A DNA stretch of 64,000 bases from Septoria linicola (Eukaryota; Ascomycota; Dothideomycetes; Mycosphaerellales; Mycosphaerellaceae), in contig CP099424.1 in assembly GCA_024114885.1 (NCBI GenBank), forward strand, positions 1,364,001-1,428,000, written 5' to 3'. Below the pieces are notes generated by a model, which worked only from the letters and a program-made list of their open reading frames with translations, did no database searches and was not told the DNA's origin. Made by a program: the position numbers and the translations under genes. Positions 10,159 to 20,871 of the stretch are shown here, one piece after another (within the stretch, counting starts at the first letter, position 1; each line of letters opens with the position of its first letter).

Positions 10159-10981
10159 CTACTTCGAAGCATTGCGGCCAGATCGGCGAGGCTCGCCAGA
10201 TTCAGTAGCGGCCTTCTTCTTCGGCTTCGCCTCCTTCTTTGGCGCGGAGTTGCCGTTCTTTGCTGGACGGCCCTTCTTCTTGGGCGCCTCGCCGTTTTCC
10301 TTCTTGTCATCTTTCTTCTCATCACCCTTCTTCTGCTTCTTGGCATCGCCCTTCTCTTCATCCTTCTTCTCTTCGGCGGTCTCCTCAGCTTTACGCTTAT
10401 CGCCAGTCTCAGCATCGCCATTCTCCTTCTTCTCAGAATCACCGTTCTCCTTCTTGTCTTCCTCCTTGTCCTCCTTGTCGTCGGACTTCTTGGTGTCCTC
10501 CTCGGTAACGGTCTTCTCCTCGCCCTTGTCCTCCTTGTGCTTGTCACCAGCCTTCTCGACATCGAGTTCGGAGGCCTTCTTCACAACATTGTTACCGGAG
10601 CGCTCAATGACAACTGCTGGGTTGCCTGGCTCGGCATTTTTGGAGACCACATTGTTGTTCTTGGTGGTGATCTCAGCCTTGCCAGACTCCTTAACCTCGG
10701 CGGCCTTACCACCTGGACGGCTACCAGACCATTGCCATGAGACTGCACGGGAAATGACAAGTCAGCCCACTGCACAAATATTGGCGACGAGTTGCTCAGC
10801 TCCGCTGACTAAGCGCCATCGACGACCAGGAGCTCTGACCACATTGCGACAGGATGCTCATACGCGTGAGGGGAGCAGAAATTCTGAGGACAGTGATCCG
10901 CAAAACTTGCTAGACGGTATGCGATCGTCATGAGGAGGTTGGCTTACCTTGGTCGCCCTCCTTGATCTCGTTGTCGGTCAT
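10159..10981 (-). CDS. Hva1-type TUDOR domain protein with Lys/Glu-rich tail
   Basis: Two exons, complement 10948..10981 and 10159..10742, encode 205 aa. The 205-nt intron has GTAAGC and GTGCAG borders. The spliced N-terminus (GDQVSWQWSGSRPGGKAAEVK) is the start of the 'hypervirulence associated protein TUDOR' domain. It continues through the turn NPAVVIERSGNNVVKKASEL to about residue 75. The remaining 130 residues are almost only Lys, Glu, Asp, Ala and Gly, ending in an AT-hook-like GRPAK and a basic RRSGRNASK tail. Members are small, abundant fungal and bacterial proteins of unclear role. The tail suggests chromatin or nucleic-acid association, which is inference. The domain is invisible without splicing exon 1. 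Confidence 0.85.
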
Positions 10982-11822
10982 TGTGTATGAAGCTGGCTAC
11001 GGTGCAACTCTTCCTTGGCGCAAAGCGGTTGGAGGTGGAAACAGTGACGGCGCGTAATTCAATGAGCTATCAATGTCGTCGCGTAACGCTTCTCGATGGG
11101 CTGAGATAGATTGGGAAGCTGAAATGAGTAAGAAAGAAGGAGAGTGCTGAAAGGCAGATCGAAGTGCAGTCGAGGACTCGACGCAAGCTCGAGCCATGAT
11201 TGGGGACGCACTGTCTGGGGTCGCTCATGCCGTCACCATGGCTACTACCGATTCCATTATTCTTCAGGGCTGCTTACTATTGATCGAAGATGACCGCGAG
11301 GCACTGCTCATTGAGCGTCTCTTGACGGTCAGCGCTGCTCTGCACTATCCTGAAGTCAAGACTGGCGACTGTGAAGCTGTAAAGGGAACATGATGCAATT
11401 CCTCCGCTCACAAATGGAGCTTCGCTGGCTGTTGCAACGATCACTCCACTTGAAGCTTTGACAAAGCATCGCATTAAACGTCACACCTACTTCAGAGATT
11501 TCGAAACTGCAGCAGAACTTTCTCAAGACTAGCATTGGAGAAGGTGCCTTCGAAGAATCACTCATAGTGAGATTCCTTATTCGTTCCACGAGATACCAAG
11601 GAGAAATGCCGCTCAGCTGAAGAACAACACACATTGTCGGCCTCAGGCACATATTATCTAAAGGATTCAGACGTGGCTCGCAGTCAAAGCATAAACGCGT
11701 GAGAAGAGATTATGATGAGGCTCGTGATAGCAGTGCCTCAAGACTCTGAAGCTCTGGACCTTCACGCAAAGTGAAGTGCGTAGAATGGATTCCAGAGGCG
11801 ACATGACAGCATCGTTGCATTT
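10982..11822. other. Intergenic region without a supported gene
   Basis: About 840 bp contain the promoter of the Hva1-TUDOR gene at the left and the 3' flank of the glycoprotein gene at the right. Open frames of 65-98 codons occur but lack good starts, splice structure or family resemblance. Confidence 0.45.
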
Positions 11823-12876
11823 CTAGATGATCTCAAATGCCATAGCCAGCACCACGCCAGCACTCAGCAGCAAAGGTCCTCCACTAGCAGCAAGACGCCA
11901 CGAAGCTGCCTCAAATCGCATGCACTGCACTTGTGCCTCTTTCCCAGACTCCTTGAAGACAACGAATTGCGTCCTTTGCAGCTCTTTCTCGTACGTCGAG
12001 TTATCATCCGGATTATGCAGTTGCACATCTTGCGCAATAACATCGTCAAATTTTGGACTAGCATAGCTAGCATTCGACGCCTGACTTCCGTTGGCAATGC
12101 CTACCAGACACACTAAGTCAGTCTCTAACAGCCACATCGAGGGATAAAACAGGACAGACTTACTCGAACTCAGAAACGTGAACCCATTCACCTTCTTCGC
12201 CCACGTATCCTCACACCCAGGCAAGTCATCAGGCACGGAAGCCAACGCAAACGAACAACTCTCATCGTCGAATCCACTGGTGAAAGCCTGGCTCAACGAA
12301 GCCATGCATTCTTCACCCATCATGCTCGTGCAAGGATCATTGGAAAAGACCTCCATTTTCTTCTTCACACTATCTTGAAAGTCCGAGTCGTGGCCCATGA
12401 ACCCAAAGCACATATTCGGTGGAGCCTGCCGCACACCAGCTGCACGAAGTATATCCGTGTCGTTGTTGATCTTCGCCGAAAGATTGGAATAAGTCTCTTG
12501 ACCAGACCATTGCAGAGCATAGGAAGTGACTACGACCTTCTGAGTGGACAAATTTCCAGGGAGCCAGTTGTCGGCTGTATTCCATCCTGAATAATTATGT
12601 TAGGAATGCAGACTATGGTTGTTGATGGGTAGATTGCTACATACTCACTGTCCAAAGACCGTTATCGTCTGTTGGATCAGTCCAATTGAATCCGGTATAT
12701 TGAAGTGGATATTCTGTGCCGTTTCGGTAGGGCAGTCGTTGTCGGATATAGTCCACAGTGTCCGCTCCTCCAGTCGCGCCATAGACCATGCCGCTGTAAT
12801 TGCCATTGTGGCTCTGACGATGCGCGGTAGATGCGAGTAGGGCAGCAGTTGCTGTTGCCAGTAGAAGGCTTGCCAT
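11823..12876 (-). CDS. Secreted, probably GPI-anchored glycoprotein (unidentified)
   Basis: Two exons, complement 12645..12876 and 11823..12586, encode 331 aa. The 58-nt intron has a GTATGT donor and a TTCAG acceptor. The N-terminus is a signal peptide (MASLLLATATAALLAST). The C-terminus ends in a hydrophobic stretch (GGPLLLSAGVVLAMAFEII) after a small-residue region, as in GPI-anchored proteins, although a simple tail anchor is also possible. There are nine Asn-x-Ser/Thr sequons and several cysteines in between. I recognise no domain. A second possible intron (12118..12168, 51 nt, GTAAGT..CTGACTTAG) lies in frame. Its removal would delete 17 residues including SVLFYPSMWLLETD. Role is unknown; a cell-surface protein is likely. 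Confidence 0.72.
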
Positions 12877-13407
12877 GTTTACTCCAAGCTATGCGATTCG
12901 AAATATACGTGAGAAGATAAATGCTGAGCAGCGCCATCGAATACTATATATCATTCCCATCATGCTACCTCGTGACACCACTGCGCCCATACCGCCAGGT
13001 ACCGCTAGATCATTTCTACGACCCAGGGCGCTCCCGAGAAACGGTATAGCAAGGCAAAGGCTTCTGGTTCGTTGGCCAAAGAAGTCACAGCTCAGCTCAA
13101 GGACACGAAGGATTGAAGGAATGCTACCTAATATTGTATGAGCCTTGGGCACGACGTCATATACGCCAAGTGTACACGGAATACGATGCCGGACTGCAGC
13201 GATCGTGTACCATTTGGGACTTTGGTTTGCGAAAGAGTATGGTCAAGAGGAGATGCTGGAGGTAGATGCAAGCACTGCTTGGCTCTTGTGGTTGGTCGTG
13301 GTATGTCGTTTCTGCATTTGTCAATTTGGTACTACGATAGTCTGAGGTTGTCGTTGTACTCTTCAATAAAAAAGAGCATGTACTGAGCCTGAGCAATAGC
13401 TGCACCC
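12877..13407. other. Intergenic region, promoter of the glycoprotein gene
   Basis: About 530 bp contain a minus-strand TATA-like element at 12945-12950. To the right lies the 3' flank of the ankyrin gene. Short open frames on both strands show no family resemblance. Confidence 0.45.
12945..12950 (-). promoter_or_regulatory. TATA-like element of the glycoprotein gene
   Basis: TATATA on the minus strand lies about 70 nt upstream of the ATG at 12876, which is a plausible fungal core-promoter position. Confidence 0.4.
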
Positions 13408-14298
13408 TCAGGCCTTCTGGCCAACACGAGCCGCGGTCCATGTCTTCGATGTCAGAGTTACTTCGTCGTCGTCTACAGTTTTGCTCCTGCTCTTGGTCCG
13501 CAAGAAATCAGCAAGTTCTTGATTCGGTCCATCATGTCCGTTCAAAGCTGCTTGTATCGCACTACCTTTCGCACCGCCCTGAGCATCAACATCTGCGCCA
13601 TGCTCTAGCAAAATTTTAACGATACCTCTGAATCCTCTATACGCCGCGGCTTGCAGCGCAGTGCCATAGTGACCGGCACAGATGTTAGGATCAGCGCCTT
13701 TCCTGAGTAGCAACTCCACCGTACTTTGAGAGCCTGCTTCAGAGGCAATTTGCAGGGCAGTGCCCCAATTCCCTCCAATGCGATTGATCTCAGCTCCATG
13801 GCTCTCGATGAGTAGCTTGATGATGTCGTCGTGGTGACCATCAGCCGCAGCTTGTAAAGCATAGCCAAACATTCCACTCGAAGTGTTCGGATCGGCGCCA
13901 TGCTCTAGCAACACCGTGACAAGTTCGTGGTTGGTGGGAGTGGTGATTGCTGCTTGCAGAGCGTTTCCGAAGCCACCGCCTTGTGTGTTGACGTTCGCGC
14001 CGTGGTCGATGAGTAGCTTAGCGACGGCAGTATGGCTTGCGCTGCTGTTTATGCATGCTGCTTGCGGTGCATTTGCGAGACGACCTCCTTGTGCATTCGG
14101 GCCCGCGCCTTGGGATAAGAGGAGCTGTACGACTTCTAGATGTCCTGCTTCTGATGCGACATACAGGGCCGTGCCTTGATCTTAATCGTCTCCTGTCGAA
14201 ATGTTGAGATCGATGCCAGAGGCTATGATGGTCTTGACTTCGTCTAGGCGACCATCTCGCGCAGCATCTACTAGCGCACTGGTGTTGTCAACGATCAT
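13408..14298 (-). pseudogene. Ankyrin-repeat protein gene interrupted by one in-frame stop
   Basis: From an ATG at 14298 the frame encodes ankyrin repeats down to a stop at 13408. A single TAA at 14182-14184 interrupts it after 38 residues. Past the stop the frame stays open for 258 codons with about seven ankyrin repeats of 33-34 residues (typical units GTALQIASEAG.., ..VELLLRKGADPN). There is no other stop, frameshift or clear intron. The stop falls just before GTAL at the start of repeat 2. Ankyrin arrays are protein-binding scaffolds; the partner is unknown. Explanations are recent inactivation, a strain-specific mutation, a sequence error, or start of translation further in. A CAA-to-TAA change would explain it. 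The first in-frame ATG after the stop is well inside the array. Confidence 0.75.
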
Positions 14299-15427
14299 GT
14301 TGCTAAGCAGTAGTACAAGTTGGCAAAACTGTCATGGCCAAGACAGCACGACGCCGCACATGCGAACATAATAACAAAGGCTGAAAAGTTGTTGCGAGAA
14401 GCTTTAGGCAGCAATGGTCCGTGCCGCCTCATATCGCGAAAAGCTGTGACAGCTTTAAGCACGCTCGAAAGTTTTGCTCACACAGCGCTTTTCTGACCAC
14501 TCCTCTGATGCTTGTCGCTTTCAGCGGAATGTTTCAAAGTTCAAATTCGAACGTCCAGTCATTGTGTATACCACCAGTGGTTTGGCAGTGCTGTGTATCA
14601 AAATCGCGATTTCGTGAATGTAGACTCCGCCCGAAGGTCTTTGAGAAAGGATAGGCCTTAGCGCTAGTCCAGCGCGGCTGATCGGGTACACAGCCGCCAT
14701 GTCGTCCATTGTAATGATGAGTGTAGAACTGAACCACCAGAAGCCTGGGTGGCATGTTTCTGCATCTTACGTAGGCCAGCTTCCGGTCCAGCCATGATTG
14801 TCAGACACCCTGTCCTAACAACAAAGCTCATTCACCTCGCGCTGCTTGCAGTGTGCATATGACAATTTGAGATTTTTCCTCAGTATTCGATCACTCGTTC
14901 CCAGTCATGAGGGTTAGTCACCTGGTCATTTGACCAGCATGTGACGATACTCGATCGGCTCGGTATCAAAAAGACCCATATTTCCTCTCTGGTTCCTTTC
15001 TTCTTCCTTCCACATTAGCAGTCGACGTGTTCCTACGAGGGGGTGGCCTCGAACACTTTGACACAGCTTATCATCGTTAATAGCCTTGACTCGGTCGAGG
15101 ATGTTGCGGAGATGAGCGCGGTGGGTCGAAAGTCCTTGTCCTCTTCCTCGGATGCAATTCGTCCTTGGTGGTTGCTAATGGCCTGGTCCAACCTCACCGG
15201 TATTCCCTAAACAATCTGGCTGTACTGCAAATTCGTTTGTGCTGGAAATCGAAAGAAAAGGACCTTCAGTCGTATGGGATCGCTGTTCGTCAATTGCTGC
15301 ATAATTAACACGCCTCGTGGAGTGAATAAGTCTTTTCACATTTCTCATAACTCAAATTACACGCTTGCCTCATGCAATGCTGTTCATACACTCTCTATCG
15401 TCGCGGGTGCACCAGAAAGACTGGCAC
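14299..15427. other. Intergenic region without a supported gene
   Basis: About 1.1 kb separate the ankyrin gene start from the RER1 3' end. The open frames (up to 98 codons) are overlapping and featureless. I saw no repeats or RNA genes. Confidence 0.45.
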
Positions 15428-16182
15428 CTATTTCGCCGAATACTTGGTCTTGCCAAAGTCCCACGGGACATATCTGTCGATTCGTGTCAATTCTCCGCAC
15501 GGGCTTACGCTGGTTCGCCTCCGATGTACTCACCTATACTTGATCATACTCGAGATCTGCCTCCTCATGGTCAAGAACACCAGAATTAACCAGTATATCA
15601 CCAACACAGGCCAAAACACTGGCAGGTTGAAAATCTCACTCCAAGTGCAAAGAAAGCTCAACCCGACAGCCCTTGTGGCCGAATGCCAGAACTTGAACTC
15701 AGGTAGTCTGCGCACAAAAGGTTTGAATTCCTGGTCATTCTTCGTTGGGAGAGACGATTGCCCTGCGGGTACTCCATCTTCCATGTCCGTGTCGCTCTCG
15801 AGGGAAGGATCGAATTTAGGCGAGATGAAGGCGAGGAAGAGGTTGAGGATGTAGATACCGAGAGCGTATGCGACTGAATATCGGTTAGTATCACCGCTTC
15901 ACCCTCACTTGCGCATCTTCTTGTCAAAAGCATACCAATGTACCAGCCTTGGGCTAGGACTATTCGCGCTGCGAACATGAGGAAGAGGACACCGGTGCCT
16001 ATCCATCGGTAGGTAATGTACGGCGTGGACTTGTCTAGGTAGGATTGGTAGATCTAGCCATCGGATCAGTCTCAATGCGCCTCCTCCTTGTACATCTTCT
16101 GCGACTGGAGGCGTACCTGTCCGAGTCTCGTGGTTTGAGCAGAGACAGCCGCAAAGGGCGTGTCGGGTTCAGGCGCATCCAT
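15428..16182 (-). CDS. rer1: RER1, Golgi-to-ER retrieval receptor
   Basis: Four exons, complement 16117..16182, 15936..16053, 15534..15873 and 15428..15473, encode 189 aa, close to yeast Rer1 (188 aa). The introns are 63, 62 and 60 nt with standard borders. The hallmark FVRRLPEFKFWHSATRA and the end MIKYR/YVPWDFGKTKYSAK are both present, the latter rejoined by the last splice. Four hydrophobic segments surround these motifs. Rer1 recognises polar residues in membrane segments and returns escaped ER proteins and unassembled subunits in COPI vesicles. The start context (CCACCATGG) is ideal. The gene is divergent from the enoyl-CoA hydratase across 385 bp. Confidence 0.94.
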
Positions 16183-16567
16183 GGTGGCGGTACCAGCTTC
16201 TGTTCAGCAGTTGTAGATTGCGATCAGGAGTGTCCGTGTCTGCCTCGAGAAGCAAGATGGCAGAATGACGTGGTGAAGGAAAGACGTGCTTGTGCAATTG
16301 TCAACGAATGGCCGATCCCTTATTCTTTTGACACGTTGAGGCACAGAGGATCGTGGCGCACGGTGTGGTGTGGCGTAGCTCGAAAGCCCTAGTTAACTAC
16401 CAAGTCGCACATGCAGAAGCCGATTGGACAATGGCTGGCTGCGCTGTAGTATGATCCGAGGTGAGAGAGAGAGAGAGAGCTTGCTGGTCGTATACAAACA
16501 TTGACTGCTGGATCAGTCTCTTCCATCCTCGAGCAGATAACAGAAGAACCAGACATTCGCATTCGCG
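16183..16567. promoter_or_regulatory. Shared upstream region of RER1 (-) and enoyl-CoA hydratase (+)
   Basis: This 385-bp divergent spacer contains a (GA)8 run at 16463-16478. GA tracts are common nucleosome-poor promoter elements in fungi. No TATA box is obvious for either gene. Confidence 0.5.
16463..16478. repeat. (GA)8 microsatellite
   Basis: Eight uninterrupted GA units lie about 90 bp upstream of the enoyl-CoA hydratase start. Confidence 0.85.
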
Positions 16568-17493
16568 ATGCTGGCATCAAAACTGAGGCCTAGTGCCACG
16601 CAATTTGGCCGCTTCATGCTGCCTCTGCGCATCAGGACCTACTCTGCCGCGACCGAGAAGACATATGAGCACATTAAAGTGTCTACCCCTCGAGCAGGCG
16701 TCGGACTTGGTACTTCTATCTTCCGTCCAATGCATCCGAACCCAGCACTCATAGACTCGCAGTCGAGCTCCACCGACCCAAAGCCCTCAATGCCCTCTTC
16801 ACGCCCCTCATCCTCGAACTCAACTCGGCCCTGAAGACCTTCGACCAAGACTCCTCCATTGGCGCCATAGTCATCACCGGCTCCCACAAAGCCTTCGCAG
16901 CCGGCGCCGACATCAAAGAAATGTCCACCAAAACCTTCTCCGACGCTTACGGCGACGACTTCATCGAGTCCTGGTCGGACCTGCCGAACACGATCAAGAA
17001 GCCCGTCATTTCCGCTGTGAACGGACACGCTCTTGGAGGAGGCTGCGAGCTCGCAATGATGGCTGATATTCTCTACGCAAGCGAGAAAGCCAACTTTGGC
17101 CAGCCCGAGATCAAGCTAGGAGTAATACCGGGCGCTGGCGGATCGCAGCGTCTGACGAGAGCGATCGGAAAGTCTCGAGCCATGGAATTGATCCTCACAG
17201 GCAAGAACTTCAGCGGCAGGGAAGCATACAAGTGGGGTCTGGCAGCGCGCGTCTTCGCGACGCCAGAGGAGTGTGTGGAAGGCGCTCTCGCTACGGCAGA
17301 GACGATCGCAAGCTATAGCAAGATCGCCGTCAAAGCGTGTAAAGAGGTGGTCAACAAGAGCCAAGATCTAGGCATCAGAGAGGGCGTGGAGTTTGAGAGA
17401 AGAGTGTTCCACGGCCTGTTTGGCAGCCAGGATCAAAAAATTGGCATGAAGGCTTTTGCGGAAAAGAAGAAGGCGGAATGGACGCATAGGTGA
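16568..17493 (+). CDS. Mitochondrial short-chain enoyl-CoA hydratase
   Basis: Two exons, 16568..16709 and 16763..17493, encode 290 aa, the same length as human ECHS1. The 53-nt intron (GTACTT..TCGCAG) joins ..GVGL to VELHRPKALNA, restoring the conserved first strand of the crotonase fold. A basic, Ser/Ala-rich N-terminus (about 28 aa) looks like a mitochondrial presequence. The oxyanion-hole segment AFAAGADIKEM and both catalytic glutamates are present (E143 in GGGCELAMM, E163 in PEIKLGVIPGAGG). The enzyme hydrates 2-trans-enoyl-CoA to 3-hydroxyacyl-CoA in beta-oxidation and branched-chain amino acid breakdown. Confidence 0.94.
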
Positions 17494-17583
17494 TTTCATC
17501 AATGAATGAAGGCGTTGAAAAGGCCCAATTGCATACAATTTGTCATATCGTGATGTCCCACGTCGTGCAGAGCGGTGGCTTCT

Positions 17584-17980
17584 TCACTTCTTGAAGCTCA
17601 TTCCCAAGTGATCCGCAGAGCCAGTCTGTTGATTCGCAACCTGGTCCGAAGCGCTGACACCTGTGCCGCCAACTGTGTCTCCTGAGCGCTTATCACCTAT
17701 CCGTCGATCAGCAAGTCTGCCACAGACATCCACATCGAAGAAAACCTACCGGAGCTCATCTGATTCAACGAATCACTCGCAGCCTGCGACTTCTTCTGTC
17801 CACTCGACTGCGTCTCTTCAGTCATCATATCTCCCACTGATGACGAGGCTGCTTGGAGGCCACCTTTACACATCACGATAGTCAGCCTTGCATTCTTACA
17901 ACTCATCACCACAAAAGTGTTAGTAAAAAGTGAGACTGACCTCCCTGCCCTTTCAACGCATTCTTCATATTCTCCGCCAT
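17584..17980 (-). CDS. 88-aa low-complexity orphan protein, three exons
   Basis: Three exons, complement 17941..17980, 17750..17863 and 17584..17696, encode 88 aa. Both introns (77 and 53 nt) are phase 1; the first has a perfect TACTAAC branch site. The product is hydrophilic, rich in Gly, Ser, Gln, Asp and Lys, without signal peptide or membrane segment (starts MAENMKNALKGQG, ends DHLGMSFKK). Its composition recalls small stress-related disordered proteins, but I recognise no family. The first acceptor is AAG rather than CAG/TAG, which is the weakest point of the model. It converges on the enoyl-CoA hydratase gene 90 bp away. Confidence 0.6.
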
Positions 17981-18505
17981 GTTGCCAAAGTACGACGCCG
18001 TTTTGAGAAAAAAAAAAACCAAAAAAATCTCAATGTTAATTGAGATTGTTGTATATTTTGGAAAAGCCTGGCTTCTTCGCCTATACGATAGATGTATATG
18101 TATAAGTGCTAGTTAGCGTGCTGCTAAACCTGCGTCAAGATTATTATATTCACTTGTTTAACACTTGCACAAGCCAGACGTCATAGCTTCGAGGCTGGCT
18201 ATGGAGCTCGCCAGTCTTGGAAATGTTGGAAGATGTGGTGCAGGGATGTGTGGATTAAGCGAGGAGGCACTGTTTCACAGGCGAGGAGAAGTTGCGTAAG
18301 CTGTACCTTTTATGTTTCGTAACATGAAGGTTGCTGTTCGATACAGATGACAGGTAGTAGAGGCAATAGGCTGTTCAGTCCAGCAATCAGTGTGTTGTCA
18401 GAAGTCGCGAGGAGGTGAGAATGGCAAGACTGGAGTGATTGAGTGCAATGCTCATCATTGTATCTCTGTGTGCAGCTCAGTAAGTTCTACTGGCATATGT
18501 CCCAT
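17981..18505. other. Intergenic region with A-rich tract and hairpin
   Basis: About 525 bp begin 5' of the 88-aa gene. They contain a dA run at about 18008-18018 and an inverted repeat at 18026-18047. The rest shows nothing recognisable. Confidence 0.5.
18026..18047. repeat. Perfect 9-bp inverted repeat with 4-bp loop
   Basis: AATCTCAAT is followed after GTTA by its exact reverse complement, in an A/T-rich stretch about 50 bp upstream of the 88-aa gene. It may be a protein-binding palindrome or chance. Confidence 0.6.
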
Positions 18506-19750
18506 CTACCTCGACAGATCAACAGGATAGTCTGTCGTCTCAATCTTCTCTGGGTACTCCAACTTGTTTTGTCTCCGCACCTGATCCATCGTCCTCATGA
18601 TGACCAAGCTCTCATTCAAGCTCTCATATTGTCCCTCTTTCCTTCCATCCCTCAGAGCATAAGCACACTCATCTGCCTCCCAGAACATTCCGTGGCCTTC
18701 GCCTTCAGGGTTCCATGAGCTTTTGTCTCCGAAGCCATTTGCCCAGCCGGAGCCATCCTTACCTGGTCCTGGTTGCTCAAAGTCCTTCTCCTCCACAGTG
18801 CCATCGTTGAGCACCAACTTGGTCTTGGTAGGTCGGTATGCTGGGTGGAAGATCTGGATTTCGCCCTTCTCACCTTGCACGCGGATCGCGGGGCCTGCGG
18901 TGCCCTTGCCATCGGGATCAGCTGCTACAGGCATGCCAGTGGTTGCGATGCCATGAGCTTCGCCGCCTGAAGAACGAGGGAAGGTAAGGAGCATCGAGGT
19001 GAGCTCGTCGGCACCCGTCTTGTACTTGCGAAGAGCGGAGACGACAGAGGGTGCTTGCGGGTCCTTTTGTGTGTGGTACAAGGTCTGGAAAACCCATGTA
19101 AGGGCATAGATGCCTAAGTCGAGGAGAGCTCCACCCGCAAGGTCCAGGTTGACCATTCTGTGCTTGTCGTCGAAGGTCGTGGCGGGGTTCGCGCCGATGC
19201 TCAGGTCAGCGAATGTGCGGTAGACGTTACCGAGCTTGCCAGAAGTGATGATGTCGCGAACGTAGATAGATAGAGGGAAGTATCGTGTCCAGACCTTGTT
19301 ATGCGTCAGTAACGTCCATTATCAGCACCGCTTGACACTCACAGCTTCCATCAAGAAGACATTCTTCTCCTTTGCAATCTTGATCAAGACCTCAAGCTGC
19401 TTCGCGTTGGTTGTGAAAGCCTTCTCACAAAGCACATTCTTTCCAGCCTCCAATGCCAGTCTAGCATTTTGGTAATGATGGCTATGAGGCGTAGCCACGT
19501 ATATGATGTCTACGTTCGGGTCGTTGACCAGCTCTTTGTATGAACCATATGCCTTGGCCGACTCTGGTGCTCGCACCTCTTTCAGGAATGCTTGTGCACG
19601 ATCCGCGGAGGAAGACGAGGCAGCTGCCACGACCACGTGCTCGATATCCTTCACACCTCTTGTCTCCGGATTTGGCCAAAGGTCTCGCGCGAACGACTCA
19701 GCGATGCCGCCTGTAGCAAGAATGCCCCACTTCAGCTGGAACTTAGACAT
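18506..19750 (-). CDS. Gfo/Idh/MocA family NAD(P)-dependent dehydrogenase
   Basis: Two exons, complement 19343..19750 and 18506..19294, encode 398 aa. The 48-nt intron has a GTGAGT donor, a CTGAC branch site and an AAG acceptor. Residues 7-20 (KWGILATGGIAESF) form the nucleotide-binding turn and are followed by VATPHSHHYQNA and the active-site region LCEKAFTTN. The C-terminal half is the alpha/beta substrate domain (..DLGIYALTW..). This layout is that of dimeric dihydrodiol dehydrogenase and glucose-fructose-oxidoreductase relatives. Many relatives have Pro after the active-site Lys where this one has Ala. The likely substrate is a sugar or cyclic diol; no context narrows it. Confidence 0.88.
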
Positions 19751-20871
19751 TGTGTAAGCTGGATGGATGTTGATGACTGTGGGTATCTGTGATGGGAAGT
19801 GAGTTCGTCAGGTCAGAAAGATGTAGAAGTCCACAAGGAAGAAAGATCAATAGGTTCAAGACTTTGACAGACGAACGCAGCTTCCCTACCAAATTATCCG
19901 GGCCAAGAAATGCACGCACGAGCTCAGCATTCGCCTATCTCGCAGAAAAACACCGTATAGCCGTCTCATTCGAGGCGGCAAGAGTGGGAATCAGGCGGAA
20001 TCGCGTTGTCGGACCATAGCACAGATTAGTTTCGTGATGTCAGGCGGGGAACAGCGCGTTCCAATGGTGGGGTCGAAGAGCGGCGGCCACTCGCCGAAGT
20101 ACTCCAACTTTGGAAGCCTTTCTTCTTCGAACGGGAGGAAATATGGTCCGACAACCATTGAATAGACATGTGCTCTCCGCCACACTTGATGCATTCGGAC
20201 GTTCCGACGCTCGATGGTCCGACGTGTCGTGGCCTGCGCAGCGGCGTTTTCCCTTCGAAACCTCCGCAGAACATGCTCGTCCTCGACTGAGCGGCGGCGA
20301 GCGGACATATGGCGTTGAATAAGCCATTCAGGCATGACATGAGGTGCTTGAGGACCATGTTGCGATAACGACACAAGAGTCCGCAGCAGATGTTCTCCGC
20401 TTCATTCTCTGCCCTAGTACAGGCTGAGGCTTGTGTTGGCTGTTAGTGCGAATTCTCCAGCTGCTCGAAGAAGTGGAGGGAGGGAAGTAGTACCATCCAC
20501 ATGCCGAACTCAAGTACTTGTTGCCGTAAGGTGACGGCCCATGTGATCGTTCCTTCCACCGACCTCTCTTCAACATGCTGGTCTTCGGGTCTCGATCTGT
20601 GCAGATGGTCATGGGCATCTTGTAACTGTCCAATAATCGAATCAGTAGCGGATAGTAAGTTTTGTCAAGCAGATTCTCTCAAGTGAAAGCTTCAAAATGC
20701 TTGATTAGCCCACTGTCTAGCAAAAAATTGTAACGCCGAATCTGTCTGCTTCCCACAAAAAGGAGTCCTGGTATCTGTCATCTGTCCCGAAACTGTAGTC
20801 TGAACTCCGCTGGCGCCTGTCGCTATGGTATTTGATTCGTAAAAATCGTGGTGGAAATGCACTCATGCGCG
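19751..20871. other. Intergenic region without a supported gene
   Basis: About 1.1 kb. Three overlapping minus-strand frames of 95-127 codons lie at 19991-20376 and compete with each other. None has good codon bias or a recognisable motif. Confidence 0.4.

Noticed and set aside
19991..20376. Three overlapping minus-strand frames of 95-127 codons
   Set aside because: They compete with each other and none shows coding bias, motif or intron logic.
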